This document shows, piece after piece, positions 22,845 to 32,640 of a DNA stretch of 64,000 nucleotides. This DNA is from Drosophila persimilis (lineage: Eukaryota; Arthropoda; Insecta; Diptera; Drosophilidae). Position numbers and translations under genes: made by a program. The notes beneath the pieces were generated by a model. That model saw nothing but the letters and a program-made list of their open reading frames with translations, did not search any database and was not told the origin of the DNA. The stretch's first letter is position 1. Every line of letters starts with the position of its first letter. The DNA lies in NCBI RefSeq assembly GCF_003286085.1, contig NW_020825298.1, positions 2,356,001 through 2,420,000 on the forward strand. Reading direction: 5' to 3'.

Positions 22845-23400
22845 ACTCCACGTTATCAAAATGCCAACAAAAACTATTTTGAGTTACAGCGGAAGGTGCA
22901 GCAGGTTCAAGGCACTCTCTAGAGGGGAGGGGGGGGGGGGTCTATGGCGGGGGGAAGGGGGGCTGTTATGGATACATGCTCCCGCACGGTTATGCGGATG
23001 AATCGAGGGCCTGGCAAAAACTTGCAACTTATGCCTGCACTTTGCACACTTTTCATTATAAATATTATGCCGCTACGAGAGTGGGTGTGTGGGTGGGTGT
23101 GTGTGTGGGGGCGGGGGGGTGGATGCGTTAGGAATGGTTCAAAGAAATGAATAGCAACCGTGGGTAGGGCGATGGAGCTGTAATACCCTTTGAAAGATGG
23201 TGGAAAGCCTTGGAGCTCTCTGTCTATAAAGTCCTTTCCATGACGAAATGTTTATTTGTGATCGGAGATCTGCTAGGGGGATTTTTACAGAGGTTATGGC
23301 CTTGCTAATTCCTTAGAAAGGATCTGCCATGATGCCTAAAAGAAGACTGGTTTTCTTGAAGAGAGGAACACTTCCTTCCCATAACTTTTCAGTTGTATAT

Positions 23401-23430
23401 TTATACCCAAATGTTCCAAGGGTATACAAA
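23401..23430. other. TATACCC...GGGTATA inverted-repeat stub
   Basis: TTATACCC at 23401-23408 faces AAGGGTATAC at 23419-23428 across a short loop. DINE-1-type elements begin with such a hairpin, so this may be the surviving end of one. The following bases do not resemble the 4961 element. Confidence 0.4.
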
Positions 23431-23622
23431 AGTCAGAACTTTAATACTTTGCGATACATTATTTTACTTTAATACAGCCCAAAAATAATCAGCATAACAA
23501 GAAGATGCTACCACAGAGAGATAGACAGAAACTTGGACTGAGAGATCCAAGTATACCCTAAGGAGTATATAATCTATAACCATTTTCATATAATATTTGT
23601 ACTTGCCGGAGTGTAGGGCTGT

Positions 23623-23821
23623 TTTCGGAATTAGACCAATTTGAATGGCGAAGAGATACGAAATATGACAAGAGAGACTTCTGTCGAATGTCTTTTTCTA
23701 TAAATACTCCAAATAGGAAGGAATATGAGAGGTTAAGTACATAAAAATCAACTGTATTCGGAACTAGACCGCCAGAGATACGAAATATGACGCATAACTT
23801 TGTCTATAAATATTCCAAATA
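23623..23821. repeat. Diverged two-copy local duplication
   Basis: Copy A (23623-23715) and copy B (23757-23821) share TTCGGAAYTAGACC, GAGATACGAAATATGAC and CTATAAATAYTCCAAATA in the same order. Copy B lacks about 28 bases from the interior. The offset is 134 bp. No coding potential. Confidence 0.75.
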
Positions 23822-25255
23822 AATATGTACCCCCTTCCTTGGAAGCAATTCTCTCGCTGAGCCTTCGTAGATCAACTGCAGATCTCTCTACTCTCAATCA
23901 AAGCTCCCTGTTCTACAAACTCATCCCATTTGCGCTCTCTTTGTGGCTCATAAAACCCCATTTCAGGCCACACCTACAGGGTACCCAGCGGTAAGAGAGA
24001 GACTTCAAAAGAGCAGCTTAAAAAGTCGAGGAGCGTCCCGGCAAGTGATAGACGTCTGACGGAAGAGCTCAAGGAATTCAACCAGCGTGTGCTTCTGAGT
24101 GGGAGAGTGAGTGAAATACAAGCTGGTAAAACAAAAAGAAACAAAAATCACTTTCTGGTAGCGAAAACCAGTCAGAATTCGAGTAATTGCTGGAGTTGAC
24201 AAGCCCTGCCAGAAAATGAGGAGAGTTTGTGTTTGTAGATGGATAGAAGAGACTTGGTAAATATTTGGGGAATTCATATTGAGGCTGCAGCCTGCACAGA
24301 AATCTGTGAAATTAGCTAAATAATTGCCTGCGAGGCGGGAGGCGGGAGACGGGAGACAAGGAGAAACTTGTGCTCCGCCTTGGGGGATGTACAAAAGTTT
24401 AACATATTCCAGGCACACAGTGATGGCTAAAAGTATGCTCGTGTAGGTTTTTTCCGGCAGGAAGTAAAGCAGAAAGAATTCAAAAAGTTGCCAAGTCCGA
24501 CGTGCAGTGTTACATAAATTGAAATAGTTGTGTCGGCAAGTCGACAAGTCTCCGAATGCAATGCAATGCGGATGCAACTTGCAGGAGTTGACGATTCTTT
24601 TTAGCTTTCTTTACTTTTAATTAAACTAAACTTACATGCGAAAAGTTATTGTTTTATACGAGAAACGAAACTGTCGCTGCGGTGGGACCCCGCCCCGCCT
24701 CCGCCCTGGACTCCGCCTCCTGGTTCTCTGGCCAGAAGAGTAAGCAAAAGTCATTTAAAAGTTTCGTATGCTTGGTCAGCCATGACTTAACATGCATATC
24801 TCATGCGAGGGCCCAGAACCCTACCCCCTTTTCCATCCAGGAAAAAGAATATACAAGAACTTTTTCCGATATTTCAAAAGCAAGGGGTGGCGAGGGAGTA
24901 GGGGGGGACCTGAAGACAATAACTTTGGGAAAATCCAATTACGAGAACTCAATGTATTCGGGTGTGCCTTTATTTTACTCCTTTTTTTTTGGGCGTGCTG
25001 CTGCTGCAGCCTGCATATTAAATTAGCCAGCAAATTGAGTACGCCCCTCCCTCCCGCCCCTCCCCTCCCCACCCCTGACCTGTGGAAATCAAGTTTCCTT
25101 TATCACTGTGGGTCACTGGGGTGCAGGTCAGGCAGGTCGGGCATGTCTCTGTGCCCCCTTTTGTCCCATTCCATAAACTAATAAACAAGTTAACAATGCA
25201 GATGCAGATGCAGATGGAGATGGCACGAAAGGAGCACTGGTTGTGGATTGCAGAT

Positions 25256-25275
25256 ACATTGCGTATACGCAATGT
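25256..25275. promoter_or_regulatory. Perfect 20-bp palindrome
   Basis: ACATTGCGTATACGCAATGT is its own reverse complement. The outer ATTGCG/CGCAAT half-sites resemble C/EBP-type bZIP half-sites, but with a TATA spacer not expected for a standard dimer site. Function is inferred only from symmetry. Confidence 0.4.
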
Positions 25276-25619
25276 GTTACGTGTGCGTGCTTCGGGGCTG
25301 CAACTTTTCCTGTCTCGTGTGTCGTGTGTCGTGTGTCGAGTGTCTCTCTTCCTGTGGCTGTTGCAGGATAATTTCATTTGTCAATATGAAAGCGCAAAAG
25401 TGATTTACTTAAGTGTAAACTCATTTTCCACTCAACAACAGAACAATAAGAGAAACGGCAGACAATTCATGCCACCATGCTACCGCCTCAAGTGTCACAA
25501 TACAGCTGCCACAGCAGCAACAATGTCACTGCGCTTTTCACCTTAACAACATAATGGCAATCAACTGATGGAAATGACGCTGCCACAGTTTCCAGGACCA
25601 GAAACAGGACTAGGGCCTG

Positions 25620-25643
25620 GAGAGAGAGAGAGAGAGAGAGAGA
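25620..25643. repeat. (GA)n tract
   Basis: Twelve GA units, a possible GAGA-factor binding tract. Confidence 0.92.
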
Positions 25644-27131
25644 TTGAGATTGGCTTGAACGGAAGCGGATGCAGAGGTGGAGGCAGAGGTGGAGCTGGTG
25701 GGAGCCTTTCTGCCATTATTCATTTAAACCTGGGGATTGAGGAAAAAGTGTTGCATCGCCTTCCTCTTAACAATCGACAAATAAGCCCAAGGCACTTCTC
25801 TTTTGCCTTTGCCTCTGCCTCTGCCTTTGCCTTTGCTTTGGTTTCCCACAGCTCCTTCTGCAATTGAGACATTTCCACAGACAGCCAGGACTCTGGAGCG
25901 GTTGCGGCTTTCGATTTGTTTGCGATTTAGAAATACAAATTGTGTGCCGGTGAAAGGTTGATTTTCCGCCCCTTTGTTCTGCTTGTGCTCGTCTCTGGTT
26001 CTGGGAAATTTTTTAAATAAACCCCAAATTGGTTTCCACAGACAAATGCAGCATCCAGGGCGGGGGCGTGTGTGTGTGTGTGTGGGCGGGTACTCCACAC
26101 TCGTGTGTGTAGATTGTGTCTTTATTTTTTATTAAATTGCCCAGATTTGCGCTGTAAGGCCACGGCCATTGCTCAAGGTATTTATGGGTGCTCAATGCGA
26201 ATTGCAGGCAAATGCTCGAAATACATTTTCATAAATAAATTAAGAGAGTACTTGGCATTTAGATTGCCTCAATGAGGTCTATTTAAGGTCCTTTACGGTG
26301 TTGTGGGATAGAAGATGGAATTTGCTTACCATTCCAGGGATTTGTCTCCAAGTTTGGGTTTGTTTTTCAAACTGAAACGAAAGAGAGAAAATGTGGAAAA
26401 TGTTGTATTTATTTTGCATTCCAATATGAAGAATAAAATCCCCTGTTTTACGGAGAAAATCGCATGCAGTTCTGATAGTTTTATGCGGCACAAGAAAACT
26501 TGGTAATCTATCAATTTCAGATTTAGTTTCCGGTACAGAAAATGAAAAACAAATCCATACTCGTATTTTCCTAATCGCATCTGCATCCATTGCCTTCGAC
26601 GGCTTCCTGCTTAAAGTCAACAGAATGCTGAGGGGCATTCATCTAATGAAATTCCGGCCAATGTTTCCTTGAAATCTTAAATTTTAATGCCAGAACACAT
26701 TTACTCTTTGTTTTTGTTGCTGTTGCTGTTGCTGATGTTATTACTATTGTTGCTGGTGGTGTTTTTGTTGCTGGCAGCTACAACATGATTGCCAGACATT
26801 GTTGTTGCTGCTACCATTTCAGATTACGGCCCGAGTTTTAGTTGGCACACAGGGCCTTCCTCTGCCAGTCCCCCCAGTCCACAGGCCCGACACATGCCTA
26901 CAAGCTTATTTATAATAAAAAATCATACATGAGCGCACAGACAATGAGACAATAGACCAGAATGCTACTAGGGATGCTACTACAGGCGGGAGGTCCGGAG
27001 GAAAACAAAAAAAAAACACGGAGGGAAATGGTTTAGGGGTAGAAATGGTAGAAATGGAAGGCGGCTGTACGGCTGTTCCTGGCTTCTAGGGAATTTCCAC
27101 TGCACAGAGCCAGAGACGTCATTAACTGGGG

Positions 27132-27156
27132 GTGTGTGTGTGTGTGTGTGTGTGTG
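27132..27156. repeat. (GT)n microsatellite
   Basis: Twelve GT units. Confidence 0.94.
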
Positions 27157-27646
27157 GAGTCATGTAATACACAGACACAGGCACACCTCATCTAACCATT
27201 CATTGACATCATTTGGAATGGTAGATAACATTCAGCCAAGAGCACACTGGGAGAGCCAGAGGCAGAGCCAGAGGCAGAGAAGGCAGTGAGAAAGTGAGAA
27301 GGGGGGCCCAGGGGGGGGCGGCACTGGATGGATCCACCTTTACCCCAATGCACAGCCTAACAACGTAATGAAATTTTCGAAATATCCATGATGATTTGCG
27401 GTTGCCATGATTGTCGGCCAGAAGATGCCACCGATGCTCCGTGCCCACAATCCCAGGCTCTGCTCCTTTCCCCCTTCCCTTTGGTATATGTATCCTTGTT
27501 TCACACACATCCTGGCTGCTGGTCTCCATATAATGTATGTAGGCCAGGGCTCTATCGCACTCTTGACTTGGCCTTTGGTTTCCTGCCAATGTCAAGTGAC
27601 TGGAGTCACACTTTGCCTTTTGGCCGCTCGCTTCTGAGCACAGAAA

Positions 27647-27748
27647 CGTGTGCGAGTCCTTTGAGGCAGCAGCAGCAGCGGCAGCAGCCGTGTGTGGGCG
27701 TCCTTTGAGGAGGCCACTCCTAGAGCCATGTGCGTGTCCTTTGAGGCA
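27647..27748. repeat. Three dispersed copies of a GTGCGNGTCCTTTGAGGC word
   Basis: GTGTGCGAGTCCTTTGAGGC at 27649, GTGTGGGCGTCCTTTGAGG at 27692 and ATGTGCGTGTCCTTTGAGGC at 27729 repeat with spacings of about 43 and 37 bases. A CAG tract lies between the first two. Confidence 0.8.
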
Positions 27749-29802
27749 GATCCTCTTGCGTATGTGCTACTACATTAAGCTTTGATTATGATGATACAGA
27801 ATTTAAAATTATAAATGGAGGAGGGCTGCCTGCCGCTGATATATATTCCTGCTGCTGCCCGGGAAAGTATGCTACATTAAATTTTATCTTCCTCAGTGGC
27901 CATTATCCCTTAAAGAGGGAAAGAGAGTCGCTTTAAGCAACCCTTTAACCCGGAAACCACTGGATTATTGATTCGCACTCGCTCTCCTTCAATGATGATG
28001 ACATTCATAGCCCCCTCCCCTTGGCCCCCTCTGCCCCTCGCCTCGCTCTGTGATAGTTTTGTATCCCAATCAGACTTGATGACTTGGGGGCACACAGATA
28101 GTGGCGGGATAAATGCTCCGTGCCACACTATTCTCATCATGAAATCTGAAACGTGTTTTTAATGGCATTTTCATTTTCTTTTTCGCCGCTCGCTTTTTCA
28201 ATATTTACTCCACTATTCCACGGTCTCTTCCTGGCGTTTGCCGGAAAATGGGGAAACGGGGCGGCGGCGGCGGCGTGGGGGGCGGCGGTGGAAAATGGGC
28301 GTAAATTCAAACTGGCAGCACAATAATTTTATTATTTATGGTGATGACGATGGCGAACAAGAATCCCAACGAGTCCCACTGCTAAAAAGTTGTAACGGAA
28401 TTATTGTGAAATTTGCGGCGAAAATATAACGAATATGAGAGTACGTATACGCCATGGGGTACGGTGTACCGTCTACCATCTACCGTTACTCGCATGAGCA
28501 TGAAAATGTCTGAGAGTTTTGTCGCATGCAAACATAAATTTTTGTATGCCATGCAAAATAACGTAATAACATTAAATATGCAAATGCCTTTTGTCAGCCA
28601 TTGCATTTACACATGACAAACACAGTGGCAGGCGCGCGCACACACAGTGTCTTCCCCTTCCCGTTCCCCTTTCCCCTACCCTTCCCCTACCCTATCCCTT
28701 CCTCTTTCCCTCATATTTGTATTCATTCATATACTCATAGTCGCATTCGCATTGGCACTCCGTACTCCGCTCGAGGTTGAGTCCGGGACGGCCATCATCG
28801 CTGCTGTCGACTTCATCACACATTTCGCAATTTGCATAAAGTGAAAATGATGCACATTTCTGTTTTGCCACGTCAATTTGCCTTTTATTGATTTTCTTTG
28901 ATTTCCCGCACTCAAGCAGATCGCCGACGAAGTCTTCCGCACGGCCTGCGTTCCGGCAAAGCCTCAGCAGTCTTCGGGGCAGCCTCGGCAGCCCTTATCC
29001 AAGACCCTTTCTCCTTTCTACATGTGTTTTGAATGACGTTGAGTGCTGCTATGCAAACATTTTCTAACGAACACTTTGTGCAAATAGATTCGACGGACGA
29101 CGACTGCAAGTTTTCCATTTCCATTTCCATTTCCATTGGCTGTCGTTGCGGAACCCCCTCACCCCCTCCCCCTGCCAACTGATTTCCATTCTTTCTTAGT
29201 TTTCTTGGCCATTTTTTACTGCTTGCCAATTACTTCTTATTTTATGCCTCGTGCAGCGCACAAACTCCGTTCAATTTCATTAAAATTTCCAGCGATTGCA
29301 TTTCAGTTGACACAAAATGCGATTGTCTGGGCTCTTCATTTGCATGCGGGCTGTAAATGTGCAAAACCATCAATTTGTATGGCTTCAACGAGTGCTCCTG
29401 CCACTCGCATGCAATCTGTGGCGTCCCCTAAAGTCTGCAGCTCTGCAGCTCGGGGGATTACCGGAAGACTCTTATCTCCCTCTGGGGGATTGTTTTCAAT
29501 CCCCAGCTTAACAATAATTGATTAATCTTCGAGTTTATCCACTCACACGACCTAATGGCTTTGCCAACTCTTGTCTGCAATTAAAAAATGTCAATCTTTC
29601 CCATTCAGTGCACACTGCAAGAGCGGCAAGGAGCGGCAACAGCGGCAAGGAGCTGCAAGGAGCTGCATGGAAGTTTGTCAGGAGTCAGTCATTTCTTGTC
29701 CCTCCTCGTGTGCCCGGCAGCTGCTCAAGAACCCACATCGATGGCTGTCCCCCCTGTGCCACTCACTTGCCCCTCTGACTGGCAGCTACAACGCATACGA
29801 GC

Positions 29803-29860
29803 ACGAGTGCCAGGACGAGTGCCAGGACGACTACCAGCACGAGTGCGAGTGCGAGTGCGA
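29803..29860. repeat. GAGTGCCAGGAC 12-bp repeat
   Basis: About four tandem copies of a 12-bp unit grade into GAGTGC hexamers. Confidence 0.78.
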
Positions 29861-31686
29861 CTATTGGTCAATAAAGTGCGCTCAAAATATTTGCCACAAC
29901 TTGTGCACTTTACCTATCATGCAAGTTGAAGTTACTTTGGCCCTCCCCTTGCTCCCTCCGCCCCCTGACTGCCTCTGGGAATGCAGTTGCTTGGTTGTTC
30001 TTAATTTTTGGGTAAATTTACCAAAAATTTCTCTGGCTTTCTCCACTCTTGACGCTGGTGTTGCATGCTTGTGCGGCAAACTTTTAATTGATTCAATCGC
30101 CTGTGCATATTTCAGTTCAGTTCGGTTTTTAGTTTGGTCTGGGTTTACGGGGGTCTCTTAGAGATTGACAGTTTGTCGCCGCTCTGAGGCGTCCGAGCCG
30201 AGGAATCATCGGGGGAGCTCCCAGCGTTCGAGGATTAAATTTGCAATTTAACAGGGTTTTCTCATTAGTTGGTGTTTGCCTGGGCTGTATCTCTAATGGG
30301 GGGGGGGATACACACAGATACACAGATACATATGCATATATGCAAAGCAGCGCCTTGCCGCTTGCCGGCGAGTGGAGGCTGGAGGTGGAACCTCATTAGT
30401 TGTGGATTTGCCGAGTCCGAGGCTCAGAGAATGGGGAATTAGTAATGCCACTTCAATGAGCAATTCCCGTACATTTCCATGGAAATTGCATGCAGAAATG
30501 TTCCTGCGAAACTTCAGGAACTTCAATAAGCGTTGCTCGGGCTTCAAAGAGACACTGCCACAAGCAGAATTTTCCGCCCGTTCTCCCGTTTTCATTTCCA
30601 ACCCATTTCACTTGTAATCCAGCGGCCTATCCACAATTCAGCGCCCCGGCCGCGAACTCGCATTCACAATTAACCACTTGGCAAGCCATAAATTTAGCAC
30701 ACACACAGAGACACAAAGGGGTGGGGGGGTGTGAGAGGGGGAACCACATTCAGGCACGCACACATTTGGCCGACAGGAAACCAAATCATTAGCTAGAAAA
30801 ATTGACCAGGCCCGACAATGGGAAAGCGGGATTCGCTTTTATTGAATTCCCTCTCTCCCGCTCTCTCTCTCGCTCCCTCCTTTTGGTGGCACGGGCTGGG
30901 GCTGGGGCTGGGGAGGAATAAATTTTCATCAAATGCATTTTCCGAGTCCCCGCCAAAGTCAACCCGCCCGACCGACCGAATGCAGTTAAGCGGCCACATC
31001 CGCCAGAGGCCAAACCAAAATAATTATGTAACCAAAAAATATTACTGAACATATGGAACATCCTGCAGCTGGTGTGATGGAAGGCAGGGGGTCGGCCGGC
31101 CTGGGGTTCTGTCAGAGTTCCGGCCATAGATACACACACACACACACGCACACATGGACACACACAGATACACATGGACACACGCAATGTAAGCAAACAC
31201 AGCAGATTTTTAATTTGTTATCTGTTTGCTCGTGTTCCGGTTTTTATTTTTTGGGATTTATCCCATGCCCCTCCCTTTGGGGAATGTTGTTTCTGCCGCT
31301 GCTGTGATTGGCAATGCGTTTAGGACAGAACAGGCCCTGCAGCAGGCCCCAAATCCATGGCCAGGCACAGCAACACTGCCGTTCCCCCCCTGCCCTGTAA
31401 AACCACTGCTCCTGGTTGTACAGAGTTGTATCGTAAACTGTTTTCCAAATAAACTCTTATCTCATACGAGCGGCCATTGTTTTCCCTCTGCTTTTTTTTC
31501 TTCTATTACTCGTATTTTGCTCTATTAATAAAGAAGTAAAAATTGCTGTCAAATTACGTTTAAATTTAAACATTTATTTATTTATGTAATGCTAATAGCT
31601 GGTTAAAACTAAATATTAAATAGTGTTGGAGCTATAGCTACTGAGGCCTTAAGCTCTAGGGTAATTCGGCCAGATTTTATACAGAT

Positions 31687-31970
31687 TTACAAAGGTGTTG
31701 GGAGGAGATTTTCGGCTACTAGGAATTTGAGGATAGTTTTGGAATTTGCTTTGGTGGGCTTTGAGATGAGTTGCATGGGGTCTTTGTTTTGGAATGATAG
31801 GGACCTTTATGAGGAGAGTCAGGGGCAGGTGTATAGTATGTGTCGTAGGTCTATGCACAATGGACATGTTTTGGGCAATGTTTTGTCCATGTACGAGTAG
31901 TGGGCGTTGGTTAGCTTGGTGTGGCCCAGTCTCAGTCTATTAATTATGACCTGGTGCCTTCTACGAGTAT
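31687..31970 (-). pseudogene. C-terminal cysteine finger and ORF2 tail of the non-LTR element
   Basis: Minus-strand translation gives RLRLGHTKLTNAHYSY, then CPLCIDLRHILYTC, a CCHC-type finger. Its Cys-to-His gap is shorter than usual for relatives, suggesting a small deletion. A stop at 31819-31821 and a frame change precede the final KPTKANSKTILKFL segment. Confidence 0.78.
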
Positions 31971-32015
31971 TAAGGATATTGTTCTTTGGGGGTATTGTTG
32001 TTGGTAGCGAGGTTG

Positions 32016-32306
32016 CTAATTTGTTGGTACCATGTAGAGGTGTTTGTGAGGAGGTCGTTCAATGTCGGTAGAGTTGTGCTTTGGGGTGTAAATGAGGGGA
32101 AATTTGGTGTTCACCTTGGCTGCAGAGTCTGCGAATTCGTTGCCTTTTATGCCTATGTGACTGGGTATCCAGATTATTAAGATCTTAGGGAAATGGGTAG
32201 ATAATAGATATTTGATCAAGGAGGCGTAGTAGGAGTGATTGTTGTGGTTCCTGATTGCGGTGATAGAGGAGAGATGCTGATTAGATACTTTTTGAAGCAT
32301 TTTCAA
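32016..32306 (-). pseudogene. RNase H domain fragment of non-LTR ORF2
   Basis: A 96-codon remnant. The upstream part (LQKVSNQHLSSITAIRNHN) fits the region before the final RNase H strand; the conserved GNEFAD block carries the last catalytic aspartate. The first catalytic residues are lost with the 5' truncation. The frame ends at a stop at 32016, upstream of the finger block, which is read in a different frame. Confidence 0.85.
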
Positions 32307-32309
32307 ATT

Positions 32310-32640
32310 ATTTTAATTTTTTTTTTGGAAAAGCTTTAGTAAATTATATAAAATATAAAAATTTATGAAATTTATAAATATTTATACATTCAATGAATAT
32401 TTATAAATTTCATACATTTTTATATTTTATATAATTTGTTTGTAATAAATAAATAATAAAATAAATAAATAAAATAAAATAAAAATAAAATAAATGTTTA
32501 ATAAATATTTATAAATTTCATAAATTTGTATATTTTTTATATAATTTGTTTGTACTAAATATAAACATTTATAAAATTTAAAAATCTTTCTTAATTTTGC
32601 AATTTTTATAAAATTTAAAAATATATAAATAGCTGAGTCT
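32310..32640. repeat. Extremely AT-rich block with palindrome and direct copy
   Basis: Nearly pure A/T. It contains a 42-bp inverted repeat (see the next entry), (AAAT)n/(AAATA)n tracts at 32445-32495 and a directly repeated copy of the right arm at 32503-32557. It directly follows the truncated 5' end of the non-LTR fragment. No gene. Confidence 0.85.
32341..32437. repeat. 42-bp inverted repeat (41/42) with 13-bp loop
   Basis: The left arm 32341-32382 and right arm 32396-32437 are reverse complements except at one position, with loop TATACATTCAATG. The DNA could extrude as a cruciform. Confidence 0.9.

Larger units (their letters stand above)
18623..23622. other. Non-coding stretch with poly-C, CTCTG and GTACACC repeats
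   Basis: No gene is supported. The longest frame of the whole window (251 codons, minus, 18640-19395) lies here. Its product is proline-, serine- and arginine-rich from GC repeats such as GATGGCGATG and GTGTCCGT, and it has no recognised domain. Also present are a poly-C run at 20279-20292, a 20-base poly-C at 22457-22476, a CTCTG repeat at 22604-22630, a GTACACC repeat at 22807-22844 and long G-runs at 22924-22940. A strong-looking splice donor (GAAG|GTAAGC near 21143) has no accompanying exon that I can defend. Confidence 0.7.
23822..31569. other. Non-coding stretch with many simple repeats
   Basis: No gene is supported over 7.7 kb. Present are (CAGATG)n at 25198-25217, a 20-bp palindrome at 25256-25275, (GTGTC)n at 25315-25345, (GA)n at 25620-25643, a TTTGCC/TCTGCC repeat at 25800-25842, (GT)n at 26067-26083 and 27132-27156, GTTGCT repeats at 26712-26765, a GTCCTTTGAGG triplication at 27647-27748, GGC repeats at 28258-28290, (CCCTAC)-like repeats at 28660-28700, (CATTTC)n at 29113-29139 and a GAGTGCCAGGAC repeat at 29803-29860. 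The 190- and 196-codon frames at 24005-24577 (minus) and 29571-30161 (plus) are unrecognised and not called. Confidence 0.7.
31570..32306 (-). mobile_element. 5'-truncated I/LOA-type non-LTR retrotransposon, RNase H end
   Basis: On the minus strand the frame from 32306 to 32016 ends an RNase H domain. The motif WIPSHIGIKGNEFADSAAK lies at residues 46-64 (32115-32171), the hallmark C-terminal RNase H block of I- and LOA-group elements. The neighbouring sequence, in another frame, continues with RLRLGHTKLTNAHYSYMDK and then a Cys-x2-Cys-x4-His-x4-Cys finger (31819-31865), followed after another frame change by the ORF tail KANSKTILKFLVAENLLPT and a TAA at 31687. A 3' untranslated piece and an AAAT-rich tail (31571-31586 read on the minus strand) close the element. 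The reverse transcriptase, endonuclease and ORF1 are missing, and frameshifts separate the three blocks, so this is a dead, 5'-truncated copy. Jockey-clade elements lack RNase H and are excluded. Confidence 0.88.

Noticed and set aside
24005-24577. 190-codon minus-strand frame with hydrophobic stretches that at first suggested a membrane receptor
   Set aside because: Hydrophobic segments are irregular, no receptor motif is visible, and no splice sites fit.
29571-30161. 196-codon plus-strand frame
   Set aside because: Runs through GAGTGC-type repeats with cysteine-rich output that changes character along its length; no domain recognised.
30473-30486. ATTTCCATGGAAAT palindrome
   Set aside because: A short 14-bp symmetrical word can arise by chance in 64 kb; nothing else marks it.
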